A stretch of 64,000 nucleotides of DNA from Omphiscola glabra (taxonomy: Eukaryota; Mollusca; Gastropoda; Lymnaeidae): contig OZ024808.1 of NCBI GenBank assembly GCA_964017045.1, positions 9,727,784 to 9,791,783 of the forward strand. Reading direction: 5' to 3'. Position 1 is the stretch's first letter; each line of letters opens with the position of its first letter. The notes beneath the pieces are model-generated. The model saw nothing but the letters and a program-made list of their open reading frames with translations. It was not told where the DNA came from and searched no databases. Made by a program: the position numbers and the translations under genes. Below are positions 33,521-46,789 of this stretch, piece after piece.

Positions 33521-33774
33521 CTTTGTGAAGACAAAAAAAAAGTGTGTGTGGGGGGGGGGGGTAAAATAAAATAAAATTTTTAAAGCGATATTTAAATTCA
33601 ACGTAATTTACCATACGCACTGAAACCTTTCAAAAGTACGCCTATTATAGAAATTATTTATAGTAATTCGACCATTAGTTACTCGACCAATAGTAAACAA
33701 TTACTCGACTTTTTTTAAAATTCGTATTATTTCTTTTTATTTTTTTTTAAATATTTTTATTTATTTTTATTGGT

Positions 33775-34048
33775 GGGGCGAGGGGTGCAGGGGGATTTTT
33801 GGCCATCGCAAACAATCACATCCGCCATATTGGAAACAGTAGTCAGATTTGAAAGGATGCCGGAAAGTAGAAAAGCAAAAGTGATATACAGACAGAAACC
33901 TAGAGGCAGACGACGCACCGGTCGCCCAAGGCTGAGATGGATCGACGATGAAGAGAAGGATTTACACCAGTTTGGGGTTCGCGCATGGAGGCGTAAAGCC
34001 ATGGCACATTCCGAATGGAAGGATGTGGTGGAGCAGGCCAGGGCCTAA
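33775..34048 (+). mobile_element. LINE 3' relic (GRPRLRW..D type)
   Basis: A frame ending with TAA at 34046-34048 contains RMPESRKAKVIYRQKPRGRR, then RTGRPRLRWIDDEEKDL and WRRKAMAHSEWKDVVEQAR. This is the same C-terminal LINE tail as at 12404-12724. The upstream reverse transcriptase is absent. Confidence 0.72.
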
Positions 34049-35348
34049 TTACTTTAGAAATATAAAACTTAATATATTTTTATCGGAAATTGAATGAACT
34101 AATAGGATCCTAACGAATCAAACTAAAATCTCAACATTTATTCAAATGTGATATCCTGATTTGCATAATTTATGAAAGTATTTTTGTTTAAAGCTCAGAG
34201 TAAAATTGTCTTTACTTGAAGAATTTTCTTTCATTTTATTATTGTGGAAGCCTAAGTAAGTCCGGACCCAAATTAAATGATATCTAATTTCGAGGAACTA
34301 CATAGAATATTCCCCTGGGACTGGGCTGCGTATGCTTTTGGAATATTTCAAGGTCATATATTTGTAAAGCATTTATAGGGGCCTCTAGGCACACAACAAC
34401 TGATGTAAAAAATGACAGAACGCCGTAAACTATCAATAATTAAAATGGCGAGATGAGCAAGAAATGTAAGAAACAATCTAATTGGCTGGTACGAAGACCA
34501 AACAGCCAATCTCGAGGCTTTTCTTATTGGGCCGATGGATTTTCCTTTTGTCTTTTTTTTTTCGCCAGAACACGCTGGGCCGATAGATCAGCCCAGCCGT
34601 CTCGAAAGGGCTAAAAAAATCATAGCCTTCCAACCGTCAGCACAACATTTAGATATCGATAAAAGCATCTTAACTTATCTTTTCTTGTCTTATCTTATCT
34701 TCTTATCCAAACTTATCGTATCGTATCTTATCTTGTCTTAGCTTCGTATCTTATCATTTTATTTTGTCTTATCTTCTTATGTTATATTATAATATCATAT
34801 CTTATCTTGCTAAATCGGACACACGCTACTAGGGTATTTAGTTACTCGACCGCTTAGTTAGTAAAAGTTACTTGGTTATTTGTTACTCGGAGCACTAATA
34901 ACAACACATCCAAATTTCTTCGATGGAAACACAAGTTTTGAAAGCACACATATACACACACACAAGTAATGCGTAGAGAAAAACAGAATAAACCAATGGA
35001 CGGTCACGCCGTTATAAACTCATTGAAACCTAGTCTCTTCCGTTGTCTGTTCGCCATGTTGACACCAGGCACATCCGTTTCTGAAATCAACGATAGCGCT
35101 GGGGTTTTCAGCTTGACTTCTCCGACCTACTTTCTGCGTGGCACTTCCTTGATAACGTTCTGAGCCCCCCCCCCTTGACATGAAATGGTGTCTTAAATGA
35201 AACCCTTCACCCACACATGCCCCCCACCCTATTTTTATGGCACTTTTTTATGTCATCAACTCAATAAACAGAATATAACACAGCGATTCTGCGCTGAAAA
35301 TTCTGTCACGCATTGTTGATGTAGGATACGTTATCGAGATGTGTTCCT
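34049..35348. other. Intergenic stretch with (TTATC)n tract
   Basis: No gene seen. 34665-34810 is an imperfect TTATC/TCTTA microsatellite, probably a retroposon tail. C runs occur near 35165. Short open frames have no recognisable domain. Confidence 0.45.
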
Positions 35349-35540
35349 CAAAGGCGTAGCTAAGGGGGGGTGGGGGACAGAAGTCCCTGGGCGCCAGACT
35401 AGTTGGGGGGGAGCAAAAAAATGTGCTTTGATATTACTTTATTGGTGAAAATAATGGGTTTGAGAGTTGAAAAAAAAGAAAGGGAGGCTCTTTAAAATGA
35501 ATCTTTTCCCCGGGCGCCGAACACTCTAGCTACAACATCC
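35349..35540 (+). mobile_element. hAT-type MITE, CAGTGGCGTAGC family, degenerate
   Basis: Begins CAAAGGCGTAGCTAAGG and ends near CTCTAGCTACAACA, both degenerate forms of the CAGTGGCGTAGC terminus. The interior matches 28480-28625 closely. Confidence 0.6.
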
Positions 35541-36009
35541 ATGTTCATTATACTATTAAATGTATAGCAATAATACAAAATGATAAATACAGAAATAAAA
35601 ACTATATTAGCTTACAGCACATCAAGTGAAAAATACAATCCTCGAAAAATACAACAAATATAACTATATATACATACAAACTCACTTAGAGTACAATCTT
35701 GTGTGGCTCCTATAAGTATATTTCGTCTCGTAAATGTCCGGGAAATCTAGCAAACCTCTTCCGTCTGGGAAAGCTGTCGACTTATATTAAGGATGGGGTT
35801 AAAACACTCCAGAAAAATAATATTCTTGAATCGCCTCACCCGATAGCATTCTTAACAACATATTTTTATAAGCGTTAACATCCCTTTTCCCAATGAAGAG
35901 AGGGGTGGGTACTTGTAGAGCGCTGCTCATTTAATCGGTGACGTCAATATAGAACAAAAACGTGTTTCTGTGTTTTTGAATGTCACGGCTCGTGGTGCCC
36001 GAAAATGAT

Positions 36010-36560
36010 GTCAATACACAGGCTATAACAGTGACACACGGGATGTTGGTAATGACACAGGCTCTTACAGGGACACACGGGATGTTGGTAATGACACAGG
36101 CTCTTACAGGGACACACGGGATGTTCGTAATGACACAGGCTCTAATAGAGACACAAGGGATGTTGGTAATGACACAGGCTCTTACAGAGACGCACGGGAG
36201 TTGGTAATGACACAGGCTCTAACAGAAACACACGGGATGCTGGTAATGATACAGGCTCTAACAGAGACACACGGGATGCTGGTAATGATACAGGCTCTAA
36301 CAGAGACACACGGGATGTTGGTAATGACACAGACTCTAACAGAGTCACACGGGATGCTGGTAATGACACATGCTCTAACAGAGACAAACGGGATGCTGGT
36401 AATGACACAGGCTCTAACAGAGACACACGGGATGCTGGTAATGACACACGCTCTAACAGAGACACACGGTATGCTGGTAATGACACAGGCTCTAACAGAG
36501 ACACACGGGATGTTGGTAATGACACATGCTCTAACATAGACACACGGGGTGCTGGTAATT
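36010..36560 (+). repeat. 39-bp minisatellite, about 14 copies
   Basis: Unit GACACAGGCTCTAACAGAGA then CACACGGGATGCTGGTAAT. A multiple of three, it gives open frames of 112-133 codons on both strands (13-residue repeats). No gene is inferred. Confidence 0.93.
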
Positions 36561-36949
36561 ACCCTTAAAGATAAAGAGATTTATGGCTACACACTTGTTT
36601 GGTATACAAGATAGAGTTTGCTGAACACCTGTGTTGTCCAACTCAAACTCTGGTGTGTTTAACACGTACGTGTTGTTACAAGTCTGGTATTGTTAAACGT
36701 TAGTGTGTTTTAAAACGCGTTCGTTTACACCCTTATGATAATCGGATATGCGATTATTGGTGCATGTTGTTTCTTTTGGCGAAACGATTATCGAATATTC
36801 GAATATTATTATTGATCGTAAAGGTATTTAAACAAAAGTAGGTGTCATATGTATATAGATATATTAGGGTATTTAATGAACACAAAAATATTTTTTGTCA
36901 ATAGACAGTTTACTTGGTACCAAACTATTCACTTTAACCACCCACCGTG

Positions 36950-37127
36950 CAGTGGCGTAGAAAGGGGGGTGCGGATAGAGCGATCCGACCCTGGAGGCCT
37001 TTTTTTTTTTCTTTTAACTGAGGGGCGGCATTTCATCCAAACTGATAGGGGGTTTTTTTCGTAGAAGGTGGGGGGGGGGGAATCTTGTAACGGCCAGGGT
37101 GCCATTAGCCCTATCTACGCGGCAACC
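36950..37127 (+). mobile_element. hAT-type MITE, CAGTGGCGTAGA copy
   Basis: Left end CAGTGGCGTAGAAAGG is clear. The right end CCTATCTACGCGGCAA is degenerate. The interior has T and G runs and no coding capacity. Confidence 0.55.
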
Positions 37128-37330
37128 ACGTGGTTTTATTTCCGAAAAAAATAGCTTAAACGTTCATTTTTATTCTGAGATGGCTACCGCACAGGACCTG
37201 AGATGCCCTGTACCTGTGTCACAGACGCTATGCCTGTCAGCGAAGCCATGTAAGAATTATGGGTACTTAAACACTGCACCCAGCGGGAAGTATGTCCTTA
37301 CCGTGTTTACGATGCTTTCATCTTTGGGGC

Positions 37331-37752
37331 CCGGCCATAAAGTACGTTGGGGCTGATTTTGAAACAGTTTTTACCCCCTCCCTCCCCCTGTCACAATCTC
37401 ATAACCCACCCACCCACCCCCCACTTTTTCCTTTTGTGTGTGTGTGTGTGTCCCAAGGTATGCCACACTTTTGAACTAATTTGCTTAAATTAATTAACAC
37501 GCCATTAAAATTCAATCTAAAAACACTTCACTATCAAACTATCGAATTTATAAAAGCGACATCCATCACAACAGAAAGTTTAACATCACGGTCAATTTCA
37601 GGCTGTATATGTATGATTGAAAAGATTGTGTGACGTGTCACACATTCTTAGACCGCCGCCGCCACCGTTTTGACACAAACTGTCACAATTTTTAGACCCC
37701 TTTATCCCTCTCCTTCCCCTGTTTGGAGTGTGACGTACTTTATGGACGGCCG
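37331..37752 (+). mobile_element. CATAAAGTACG inverted-repeat element, complete copy
   Basis: Left end CGGCCATAAAGTACG and right end CGTACTTTATGGACGGCC form terminal inverted repeats. The interior shares CCTGTCACAATCTCA, GACATCCATCACAACA and GTCAATTTCAGG blocks with the copies at 19850-20460 and 32222-32530. No transposase is present, so it is non-autonomous. Confidence 0.7.
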
Positions 37753-38399
37753 CTTAGCGATCTCTAACAATAGAATTTAAGCTTTCCATAACCCGCTGCG
37801 TGACAAAGCCATAAATAAACCAGAACTAGTTTTCATGGAATTTGACACGGCAATCAATAACTAGTAACGATTGTTCAGGGAATATATTTGTATTCGGACA
37901 ATTTAAATCCAATTAGAATCGATTTCCTTAGAAAAGATGCCAACCAACACATCATATCATAGTATACACGCTTGTATGTGATCTAACTGGTTTATATATC
38001 TGCGACGCCGTCCCGGTGATTGGAGTTTCTGACGATACCAATCATCCTTGGCTTAATAATTTGAGGGGGCAATGTTACAGCGCAACTGGGTTACAAGGTC
38101 GATTCGCCGTTGTGAAGATATTTCTCGTCATTTTCCGGAAGTGATTCGTCAATTTTTGTAGATGTTGCCATTTTAAAAAAAAAAAATCACAGTACAGAGC
38201 AAGTAGAGACATATAAAATATCTAGGTGTCACTATGAGTAATAAACAAACGTCACATGACCGCGGCCTAATTCTATATAAACTTAACTTTCTTTAAATAA
38301 ACGACCCCAAAAAAAGCTAAGTTTTTCGTATTAATCCTTTATATGAATTTTCTTTATTATTTAATTTATATTATTATTCTAATTTCCCAACGACTTTTA
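37753..38399. other. Intergenic stretch with a 52-bp segment duplicated elsewhere
   Basis: 37838-37889 (GAATTTGACACGGCAATCAA and on) matches 49984-50035 at 49 of 52 positions. Nothing else was recognised. Confidence 0.6.
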
Positions 38400-38725
38400 A
38401 ACCACGGATTTATTTCACCAACTTTTTCAGAAAAGACAAAGGAAAATATTACGTGATATTCCTTTTCAAAGAATCTCATTTTTCGGGAAATTTATTTCAA
38501 GAAGTTAGTGGCATCATATTTCCTTCATCCTCCAACTTGAAAAAAAAAGGGAAAAAAAACACTTATTTTGGGGGGTTTTAGGGGTAGGACTAAAAATTGG
38601 ATTGGCATCGGCAACGAGTCTCTGTGCCAAGTTTCAGCTCGATAGGTAGACGGGAAGTGGATCAATTAGTCGTCGGGATTTTTTTTTTCCTCTTCAAAAC
38701 ACAAAAGTGAAGTTAATATTAAGTG
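38400..38725 (-). repeat. Four-copy dispersed repeat, copy C
   Basis: The reverse complement contains the core CTTCCCGTCTACCTATCGAG then CTGAAACTTGGCACAGAGAC. The flanks also match copy A (TTTCACCAAC in reverse, ACACAAAAGTGAAGTTAAT). Confidence 0.78.
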
Positions 38726-38957
38726 TTTAAAATCACACAATTTTGGCATTTACTAACATATTCTGAAGTGCAATTATTCGAAGCCAACCTAAGCTTGAGT
38801 ATTAACTGCTAGTGTGGGAATTCATCGCCTCTCACACAAACAACACCAATTAGATAGACAAGTAAGATCACACAAATAAAACCACCTTTGCATGAAGAAC
38901 TATTGGAATCTTTGTAAATTTTTTAAAACTTAAAACAACAAAAAAATAATGGTGGAT

Positions 38958-41900
38958 ACATCCCACCATCTTCATCACAGAAACCTAAGATCACATCCCA
39001 CCATCTTCATCACAGAAACCTAAGATCACATCCCACCATCTTCATCACAGAAACCTAAGATCACATCCCACCATCTTCATCACAGAAACCTAAGATCACA
39101 TCCCACCATCTTCATCACAGAAACCTAAGATCACATCCCACCATCTTCATCACAGAAACCTAAGATCACATCCCACCATCTTCATCACAGAAACCTAAGA
39201 TCACATCCCACCATCTTCATCACAGAAACCTAAGATCACATCCCACCATCTTCATCACAGAAACCTAAGATCACATCCCACCATCTTCATCACAGAAACC
39301 TAAGATCACATCCCACCATCTTCATCACAGAAACCTAAGATCACATCCCACCATCTTCATCACAGAAACCTAAGATCACATCCCACCATCTTCATCACAG
39401 AAACCTAAGATCACATCCCACCATCTTCATCACAGAAACCTAAGATCACATCCCACCATCTTCATCACAGAAACCTAAGATCACATCCCACCATCTTCAT
39501 CACAGAAACCTAAGATCACATCCCACCATCTTCATCACAGAAACCTAAGATCACATCCCACCATCTTCATCACAGAAACCTAAGATCACATCCCACCATC
39601 TTCATCACAGAAACCTAAGATCACATCCCACCATCTTCATCACAGAAACCTAAGATCACATCCCACCATCTTCATCACAGAAACCTAAGATCACATCCCA
39701 CCATCTTCATCACAGAAACCTAAGATCACATCCCACCATCTTCATCACAGAAACCTAAGATCACATCCCACCATCTTCATCACAGAAACCTAAGATCACA
39801 TCCCACCATCTTCATCACAGAAACCTAAGATCACATCCCACCATCTTCATCACAGAAACCTAAGATCACATCCCACCATCTTCATCACAGAAACCTAAGA
39901 TCACATCCCACCATCTTCATCACAGAAACCTAAGATCACATCCCACCATCTTCATCACAGAAACCTAAGATCACATCCCACCATCTTCATCACAGAAACC
40001 TAAGATCACATCCCACCATCTTCATCACAGAAACCTAAGATCACATCCCACCATCTTCATCACAGAAACCTAAGATCACATCCCACCATCTTCATCACAG
40101 AAACCTAAGATCACATCCCACCATCTTCATCACAGAAACCTAAGATCACATCCCACCATCTTCATCACAGAAACCTAAGATCACATCCCACCATCTTCAT
40201 CACAGAAACCTAAGATCACATCCCACCATCTTCATCACAGAAACCTAAGATCACATCCCACCATCTTCATCACAGAAACCTAAGATCACATCCCACCATC
40301 TTCATCACAGAAACCTAAGATCACATCCCACCATCTTCATCACAGAAACCTAAGATCACATCCCACCATCTTCATCACAGAAACCTAAGATCACATCCCA
40401 CCATCTTCATCACAGAAACCTAAGATCACATCCCACCATCTTCATCACAGAAACCTAAGATCACATCCCACCATCTTCATCACAGAAACCTAAGATCACA
40501 TCCCACCATCTTCATCACAGAAACCTAAGATCACATCCCACCATCTTCATCACAGAAACCTAAGATCACATCCCACCATCTTCATCACAGAAACCTAAGA
40601 TCACATCCCACCATCTTCATCACAGAAACCTAAGATCACATCCCACCATCTTCATCACAGAAACCTAAGATCACATCCCACCATCTTCATCACAGAAACC
40701 TAAGATCACATCCCACCATCTTCATCACAGAAACCTAAGATCATATCCCACCATCTTCATCACAGAAACCTAAGATCACATCCCACCATCTTCATCACAG
40801 AAACCTAAGATCACATCCCACCATCTTCATCACAGAAACCTAAGATCACATCCCACCATCTTCATCACAGAAACCTAAGATCACATCCCACCATCTTCAT
40901 CACAGAAACCTAAGATCACATCCCACCATCTTCATCACAGAAACCTAAGATCACATCCCACCATCTTCATCACAGAAACCTAAGATCACATCCCACCATC
41001 TTCATCACAGAAACCTAAGATCACATCCCACCATCTTCATCACAGAAACCTAAGATCACATCCCACCATCTTCATCACAGAAACCTAAGATCACATCCCA
41101 CCATCTTCATCACAGAAACCTAAGATCACATCCCACCATCTTCATCACAGAAACCTAAGATCACATCCCACCATCTTCATCACAGAAACCTAAGATCACA
41201 TCCCACCATCTTCATCACAGAAACCTAAGATCACATCCCACCATCTTCATCACAGAAACCTAAGATCACATCCCACCATCTTCATCACAGAAACCTAAGA
41301 TCACATCCCACCATCTTCATCACAGAAACCTAAGATCACATCCCACCATCTTCATCACAGAAACCTAAGATCACATCCCACCATCTTCATCACAGAAACC
41401 TAAGATCACATCCCACCATCTTCATCACAGAAACCTAAGATCACATCCCACCATCTTCATCACAGAAACCTAAGATCACATCCCACCATCTTCATCACAG
41501 AAACCTAAGATCACATCCCACCATCTTCATCACAGAAACCTAAGATCACATCCCACCATCTTCATCACAGAAACCTAAGATCACATCCCACCATCTTCAT
41601 CACAGAAACCTAAGATCACATCCCACCATCTTCATCACAGAAACCTAAGATCACATCCCACCATCTTCATCACAGAAACCTAAGATCACATCCCACCATC
41701 TTCATCACAGAAACCTAAGATCACATCCCACCATCTTCATCACAGAAACCTAAGATCACATCCCACCATCTTCATCACAGAAACCTAAGATCACATCCCA
41801 CCATCTTCATCACAGAAACCTAAGATCACATCCCACCATCTTCATCACAGAAACCTAAGATCACATCCCACCATCTTCATCACAGAAACCTAAGATCACA

Positions 41901-42528
41901 TCCCACCATCTTCATCACAGAAACCTAAGATCACATCCCACCATCTTCATCACAGAAACCTAAGATCACATCCCACCATCTTCATCACAGAAACCTAAGA
42001 TCACATCCCACCATCTTCATCACAGAAACCTAAGATCACATCCCACCATCTTCATCACAGAAACCTAAGATCACATCCCACCATCTTCATCACAGAAACC
42101 TAAGATCACATCCCACCATCTTCATCACAGAAACCTAAGATCACATCCCACCATCTTCATCACAGAAACCTAAGATCACATCCCACCATCTTCATCACAG
42201 AAACCTAAGATCACATCCCACCATCTTCATCACAGAAACCTAAGATCACATCCCACCATCTTCATCACAGAAACCTAAGATCACATCCCACCATCTTCAT
42301 CACAGAAACCTAAGATCACATCCCACCATCTTCATCACAGAAACCTAAGATCACATCCCACCATCTTCATCACAGAAACCTAAGATCACAGCCCACCATC
42401 TTCATCACAGAAACCTAAGATCACATCCCACCATCTTCATCACAGAAACCTAAGATCACATCCCACCATCTTCATCACAGAAAGCTAAGATCACATCCCA
42501 CCATCTTCATCACAGAAAGCTAAGATCA
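38958..42528 (+). repeat. 35-bp satellite, about 102 near-identical copies
   Basis: Unit ACATCCCACCATCTTCATCA then CAGAAACCTAAGATC, repeated without gaps over about 3.57 kb (sequence repeats every 420 bases, or 12 units). I saw only a handful of variants, for example CATATCCC near 40743, CACAGCCC near 42390 and AAAGCTAAG in the last two or three copies. Units lack spacers, so this is not CRISPR-like. All frames contain stops. Confidence 0.97.
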
Positions 42529-42567
42529 GCTCAGTCAGGATGAATTATTATTTGTTTCGCTCTGAGG

Positions 42568-42778
42568 CAGTGGTTCGCAAACCTTCCTGATGCCGTGACC
42601 CTTTAATACCGTTCCTCGTGTTGTGGCGACCCCCAACTACAAAATTATTTTCGTTGCTACTTCATAACTGTAGAGTATATGTGTTTTCCGATGGTCTTAG
42701 GCGATCCCTGTGAAAAGGTCGTTCGCCCCCCCCCCCTTTTTTTTCTAGGGGTCGCGGCCAACAGGTTGAGAACCACTG
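42568..42778. mobile_element. SPIN-like hAT MITE
   Basis: Ends CAGTGGTTCGCAAACCTTCC and CAGGTTGAGAACCACTG are inverted repeats of the SPACE INVADERS (SPIN) type. The interior words match what I know of the SPIN non-autonomous consensus: GTGACCCTTTAATAC, AATTATTTTCGTTGCTACTT, TGTTTTCCGATGGTCTTAGG and GGGGTCGCGGCCAACAGG. Flanking eight-base repeats CTCTGAGG (42560-42567) and CTCTAATG (42779-42786) agree at six of eight positions. There is an internal deletion relative to the consensus and a long C/T tract. SPIN elements are known for horizontal transfer among tetrapods, a triatomine bug and a pond snail. Confidence 0.85.
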
Positions 42779-42786
42779 CTCTAATG

Positions 42787-44974
42787 AAAGAAGGAAAGAT
42801 ATAAAACATTCATTTGTTCCCCATTCTATCAGAATTTACTAGCGTGCTCCCCTGGCCGTTGCATAAATGTAAATAATCTGTTAAAATTCAGTTTTGTCTC
42901 GTACTGAGGGGAGTTCCGTGGCACATGACGGCTAATTTGTGCGCTTGAGAAATACTTTTAGATCACTTGTGTTTAATATGTACTTGTAAAAATATTTATT
43001 TTTGTAATAATATTTATGTAAGTGCTGAAAATGAACATGTCATTGTACATTTCAATTTTTAAAAAAAGATGTGCTTTCATTTGAATCAATAAAATGAGCT
43101 TATCCTATCCTATGTTATCCTATCGTATGTTATCTTATCCAATCTTATCTCATCCTATCTTATCCTATTTTATGATAGCTTATCTTATCTGATATTGATG
43201 GGCTAGAATTGTTGCAAGTGTTGACATTTGTTTGTGGATCCAGGGGGGTGTATTTATTTTATACGTTTACAATAAATGTATTGGTATATAGTGTATTATT
43301 TCTTATTCTTACCGGCAATTGTTCAATGACTGTGTCCGCCATTTGTATTATTATTATTATGCCCTTTTCTGCGGTGTACACTTTTACAAACATTCTTTGT
43401 AATCAAAGCCTCAAATGAGTGGTGTGATAATACTCCAGTGAATGCCCCTGCTTACCCAACCGCTTAATGTTGTGACCCCTCCCCCCGGCCCCCAGAGAAT
43501 ATTAAACTTTGTTGCGGCTATTTCATTGCGCATCCAGGTGTGTATAGCTAATATTACAGCAAGATTCTGTATTACACGATTGTTACAATTATAGGGTCAA
43601 CGCACTAGTCACCACATCAGAAACCACACCAGTTACCACATCAGTCACCACACCAGTTACCACATCATTTACCACATCAGTTACCCTATAAGCCACCGCA
43701 TCAGTCACCACATCAGTCACCACACCAGTCACTGTAAAGGGTAAGAAATCCCTGTGGTTATGTTAGGACGTGAAACATGTTTAGTTAGAGATTATATGTT
43801 TAGCTTTACATATCGTGGGAGAAAGTTGTGACGTATTTGGGTAGGGGAAGTGACGTATTAGTTTTAGTCTTGTGTTGGTTGCGGATTGATGGCCGTTAAA
43901 CAGAGTGTTGAATTGTGTGTTTGACAGGAACGTCTACTTCTACATTATTACACATATCCAGAATAGATAATTGATTATAGAATAAACATTATTGGACAAC
44001 TAATCCGGTTGGCGTTAGTATATCGGCATTGTTGTCATTGTTACACTGGCCATCGGATGAGGTAGGGGCATGGTATACCAAAGTACACATACATAGTCGT
44101 TGCTGGCTGAATACAAGTATATTAAGATCATACAGTTCATACACCAAATACATAGTAAGAACGAACGTCTCGTCATCTTATAGTAAGAACGAACGTCTCG
44201 TCAGTCACCACACCAGTAACCACACCAGTCAACACGCCAGACGACACATCAGTCACCACATCAGTCACCACATCAGTCATCACAGATGTCATCTCTGTGG
44301 TCACTCCTCCATATCTTTAATACATACAGTTTTAATACAACACTGTAGAGAACGTAGGGGGGACACTTGTCCACCCACTGCGAGTTCTCTTATTGGTAGC
44401 AACACAAGTCCATTAAGTCTTTTAGTTTCTTTATTAGCACAAAAACAATATCAACAATAGCATTAGTCGTGCAAAAATTCACAAATCAAACTACCAACAA
44501 TATCATTAGTCGTCCAAACATTCACAAATCAAAATATCAACAATATCATTAGTCGTGTTTAAAGAACTACGCGTGCATGAATTTGGGCGCCTGGGTTAGG
44601 AACATTCAGAGCTCTAGTTCTGAGTAGAGTAAAGTCGGTGATGGACTTCAGCACTACAGCATTGAGTCATGACATGATAGTACTTTTGGTTTGACAATTT
44701 TTGCATTGAAACACGTTATGATAGTATTTTCGGTTTGACAAATTTTCCATTGGCTCATGTCATGATAGAACTTTTGGTTTGACAATTTTTGCATTGGCTC
44801 ATGTCATTATAGTACTTCATTTTGCTCATTTAATTCGAGTTATCCCTCAATCTGGAAGAGCAAATGCTGATAGAAAAATGTTGTGGTGTTTAAAATGTGA
44901 TATCTTAATGGGAATTTTTGAGTAAACAGATATTTCGAACTCAGAGAGTATTTAATGGGCGATCTTTAAGTTAC
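42787..44974. other. Intergenic region with retroposon tail and 12-bp repeats
   Basis: 43075-43195 is a retroposon-like 3' end (AATCAATAAAATGAGC) with TTATCCTATCC tail. 43610-43735 and 44195-44285 hold related 12-bp repeats (CACATCAGTCAC, CACACCAGTTAC). 44660-44820 holds diffuse repeats of ATGATAGTACTTTTGGTTTG. The 143-codon frame at 44029-44460 overlaps the 12-bp repeat and is not supported as a gene. Confidence 0.55.
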
Positions 44975-46030
44975 TTAACCCCTTGACTCATGGACCATAT
45001 TTAACCCCTTAACTACAGCTCCATATTTATCCCTTTGACTACAGCTCCATATTTAACCACTTAACTACAGCTCCATATTTAATCCCTTGACTACAGCTCC
45101 ATACTTAACCCCTTGACTACACGGCCATATTTAACCCCTTGACTACAGCTCCATATTTAACCCTTTGACTACAGCTCCATATTTAACCCCTTGACTACAC
45201 GGCCATATTTAACCCCTTGACTAAAGCTCCATATTTAACCCCTTGACTACACGGCCATATTTAACCCTTTGACTACAGCTCCATATTTAACCCCTTGACT
45301 ACACGGCCATATTTAACCCCTTGACTACAGCTCCATATTTAACCTCTTGACTACAGCTCCATATTTAACCCCTTGACTACAGCTCCATATTTAACCCCTT
45401 GACTAAAGCTCCATATTTAATCCCTTGACTACAGCTCCATATTTAACCCCTTGACTACACGGCCATATTTAACCCCTTGACTACAGCTCCATATTTAACC
45501 CGTTGACTACAGCTCCATAAATTATTTAACCCCTTGACTACAGCTCCATATTTAACCCCTTGACTACACGGCCATATTTAACCCCTTGACTACACGGCCA
45601 TATTTAACCCCTTGACTACAGCTCCATATTTAACCCCTTGACTACAGCTCCATATTTAACCCCTTGACTACATGGCCATATTTAACCCCTTGACTGCAGC
45701 TCCATATTTAACCCCTTGACTACAGCTCCATATTTAACCCCTTGACTACACGGCCATATTTAACCCCTTGACTACAGTTCCATATTTAACCTATTGACTA
45801 CAGCTCCATATTTAAACCCTTGACTACAGCTCCATATTTAACCCCTTGACTACACGGCCATAGTTAACTCCTTGACTACAGCTCCATATTTAACCCCTTG
45901 ACTACAGCTCCATATTTAACCCATTGACTACAGCTCCATATTTAACCCCTTGACTACACGGCCATATTTAACCCCTTGACTACACGGCCATATTTAACCC
46001 CTTGACTTCAGGCCTCATATTTAATCCTTT
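44975..46030 (+). repeat. 26-bp satellite, about 40 copies (left array)
   Basis: Unit CATATTTAACCCCTTGACTA followed by CAGCTC, with two main subtypes ending CAGCTC and CACGGC. Its reverse complement is the same repeat as the array at 51058-51370. Confidence 0.95.
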
Positions 46031-46207
46031 GACATAAGCACTGAAAGCTCAACTACGAACAATGACTATCAACTCCCATCGCATTTAATTTTTTTTTAAA
46101 TGCTCATATTACAACAGAGTTAATGCTTTGTATAGATTAGCGTTATTTTTTCCCAAAAAAAATAAGGTGGTCAGTATTGCATCAGGTTGGCTGGTGGCGT
46201 CCGTATT

Positions 46208-46399
46208 CTAATGCGCTTTGAAGGAGAGGTCAGGGGGCGCGTGGCACGTTCCGTTGAACCACCAGTTGCTGATGTTCTGATACACGCACGCCACCGGACG
46301 GGGCGTGTGCAGCTCCTGACACAGGTGACACACCGGTTGGGCGAACTGGGTGAAAACGTCATAGTCCCAGGACCACTGCAGCCTTTTGGTGTACTCCTC
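46208..46399 (-). CDS. Alpha-1,3-fucosyltransferase, terminal exon
   Basis: Acceptor TCATTTGTCTTCCAG precedes 46399 and the stop TAG is at 46208-46210 (63 codons). It encodes EEYTKRLQWSWDYDVFTQFA, then CHLCQELHTPRPVACVYQNI and SNWWFNGTCHAPPDL. The W.. segment, the LC..L motif and the final W....C..P pattern fit the C-terminus of GT10 fucosyltransferases. It starts in phase 0, in register with the donor at 48377 (LANNE|EEYTK). Upstream of the acceptor is an intron of about 2.0 kb holding a 23-bp array. Confidence 0.93.
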   Translation of the reverse strand, partial: EEYTKRLQWSWDYDVFTQFAQPVCHLCQELHTPRPVACVYQNISNWWFNGTCHAPPDLSFKAH

Positions 46400-46789
46400 C
46401 TGGAAGACAAATGATAGATTTTTTTTGTATTGACCAGAGCCTCTTGCATTAGCTGTCTGTGCCAGGAATGGCCCCCTCCCCATCCCAACACCCCCCCAAC
46501 CCCTCCCCCAGCCAACTCCCATGTAACAATGCATTTTTATGTTGAATTATCATTTGAAAACATATTGACAATGTTTGATAGCAAGAATATGTAATTCCAA
46601 GTCTTTAAACTAAGGAGCTTGCAAAAAAATATAAATAAATGACAATAAATGGAGGTAAGTCTTCGCAAAACAATATGTTATTTAAAAACGAATATTGTAA
46701 GCCTCAATAAGATTTGCCTTAAATATAAGGATCATCAAAAATATCGAGGTTAGCGATATTTCATAGTTTCAATTAACTGTAATCTCATA

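Noticed and set aside
38958..42528. CRISPR-like array
   Set aside because: The units are contiguous 35-bp copies with no unique spacers, and the context is a eukaryotic genome.
44029..44460. 143-codon plus-strand frame
   Set aside because: His/Ser/Thr-rich middle is the 12-bp CACATCAGTCAC repeat; no domain or splice evidence.
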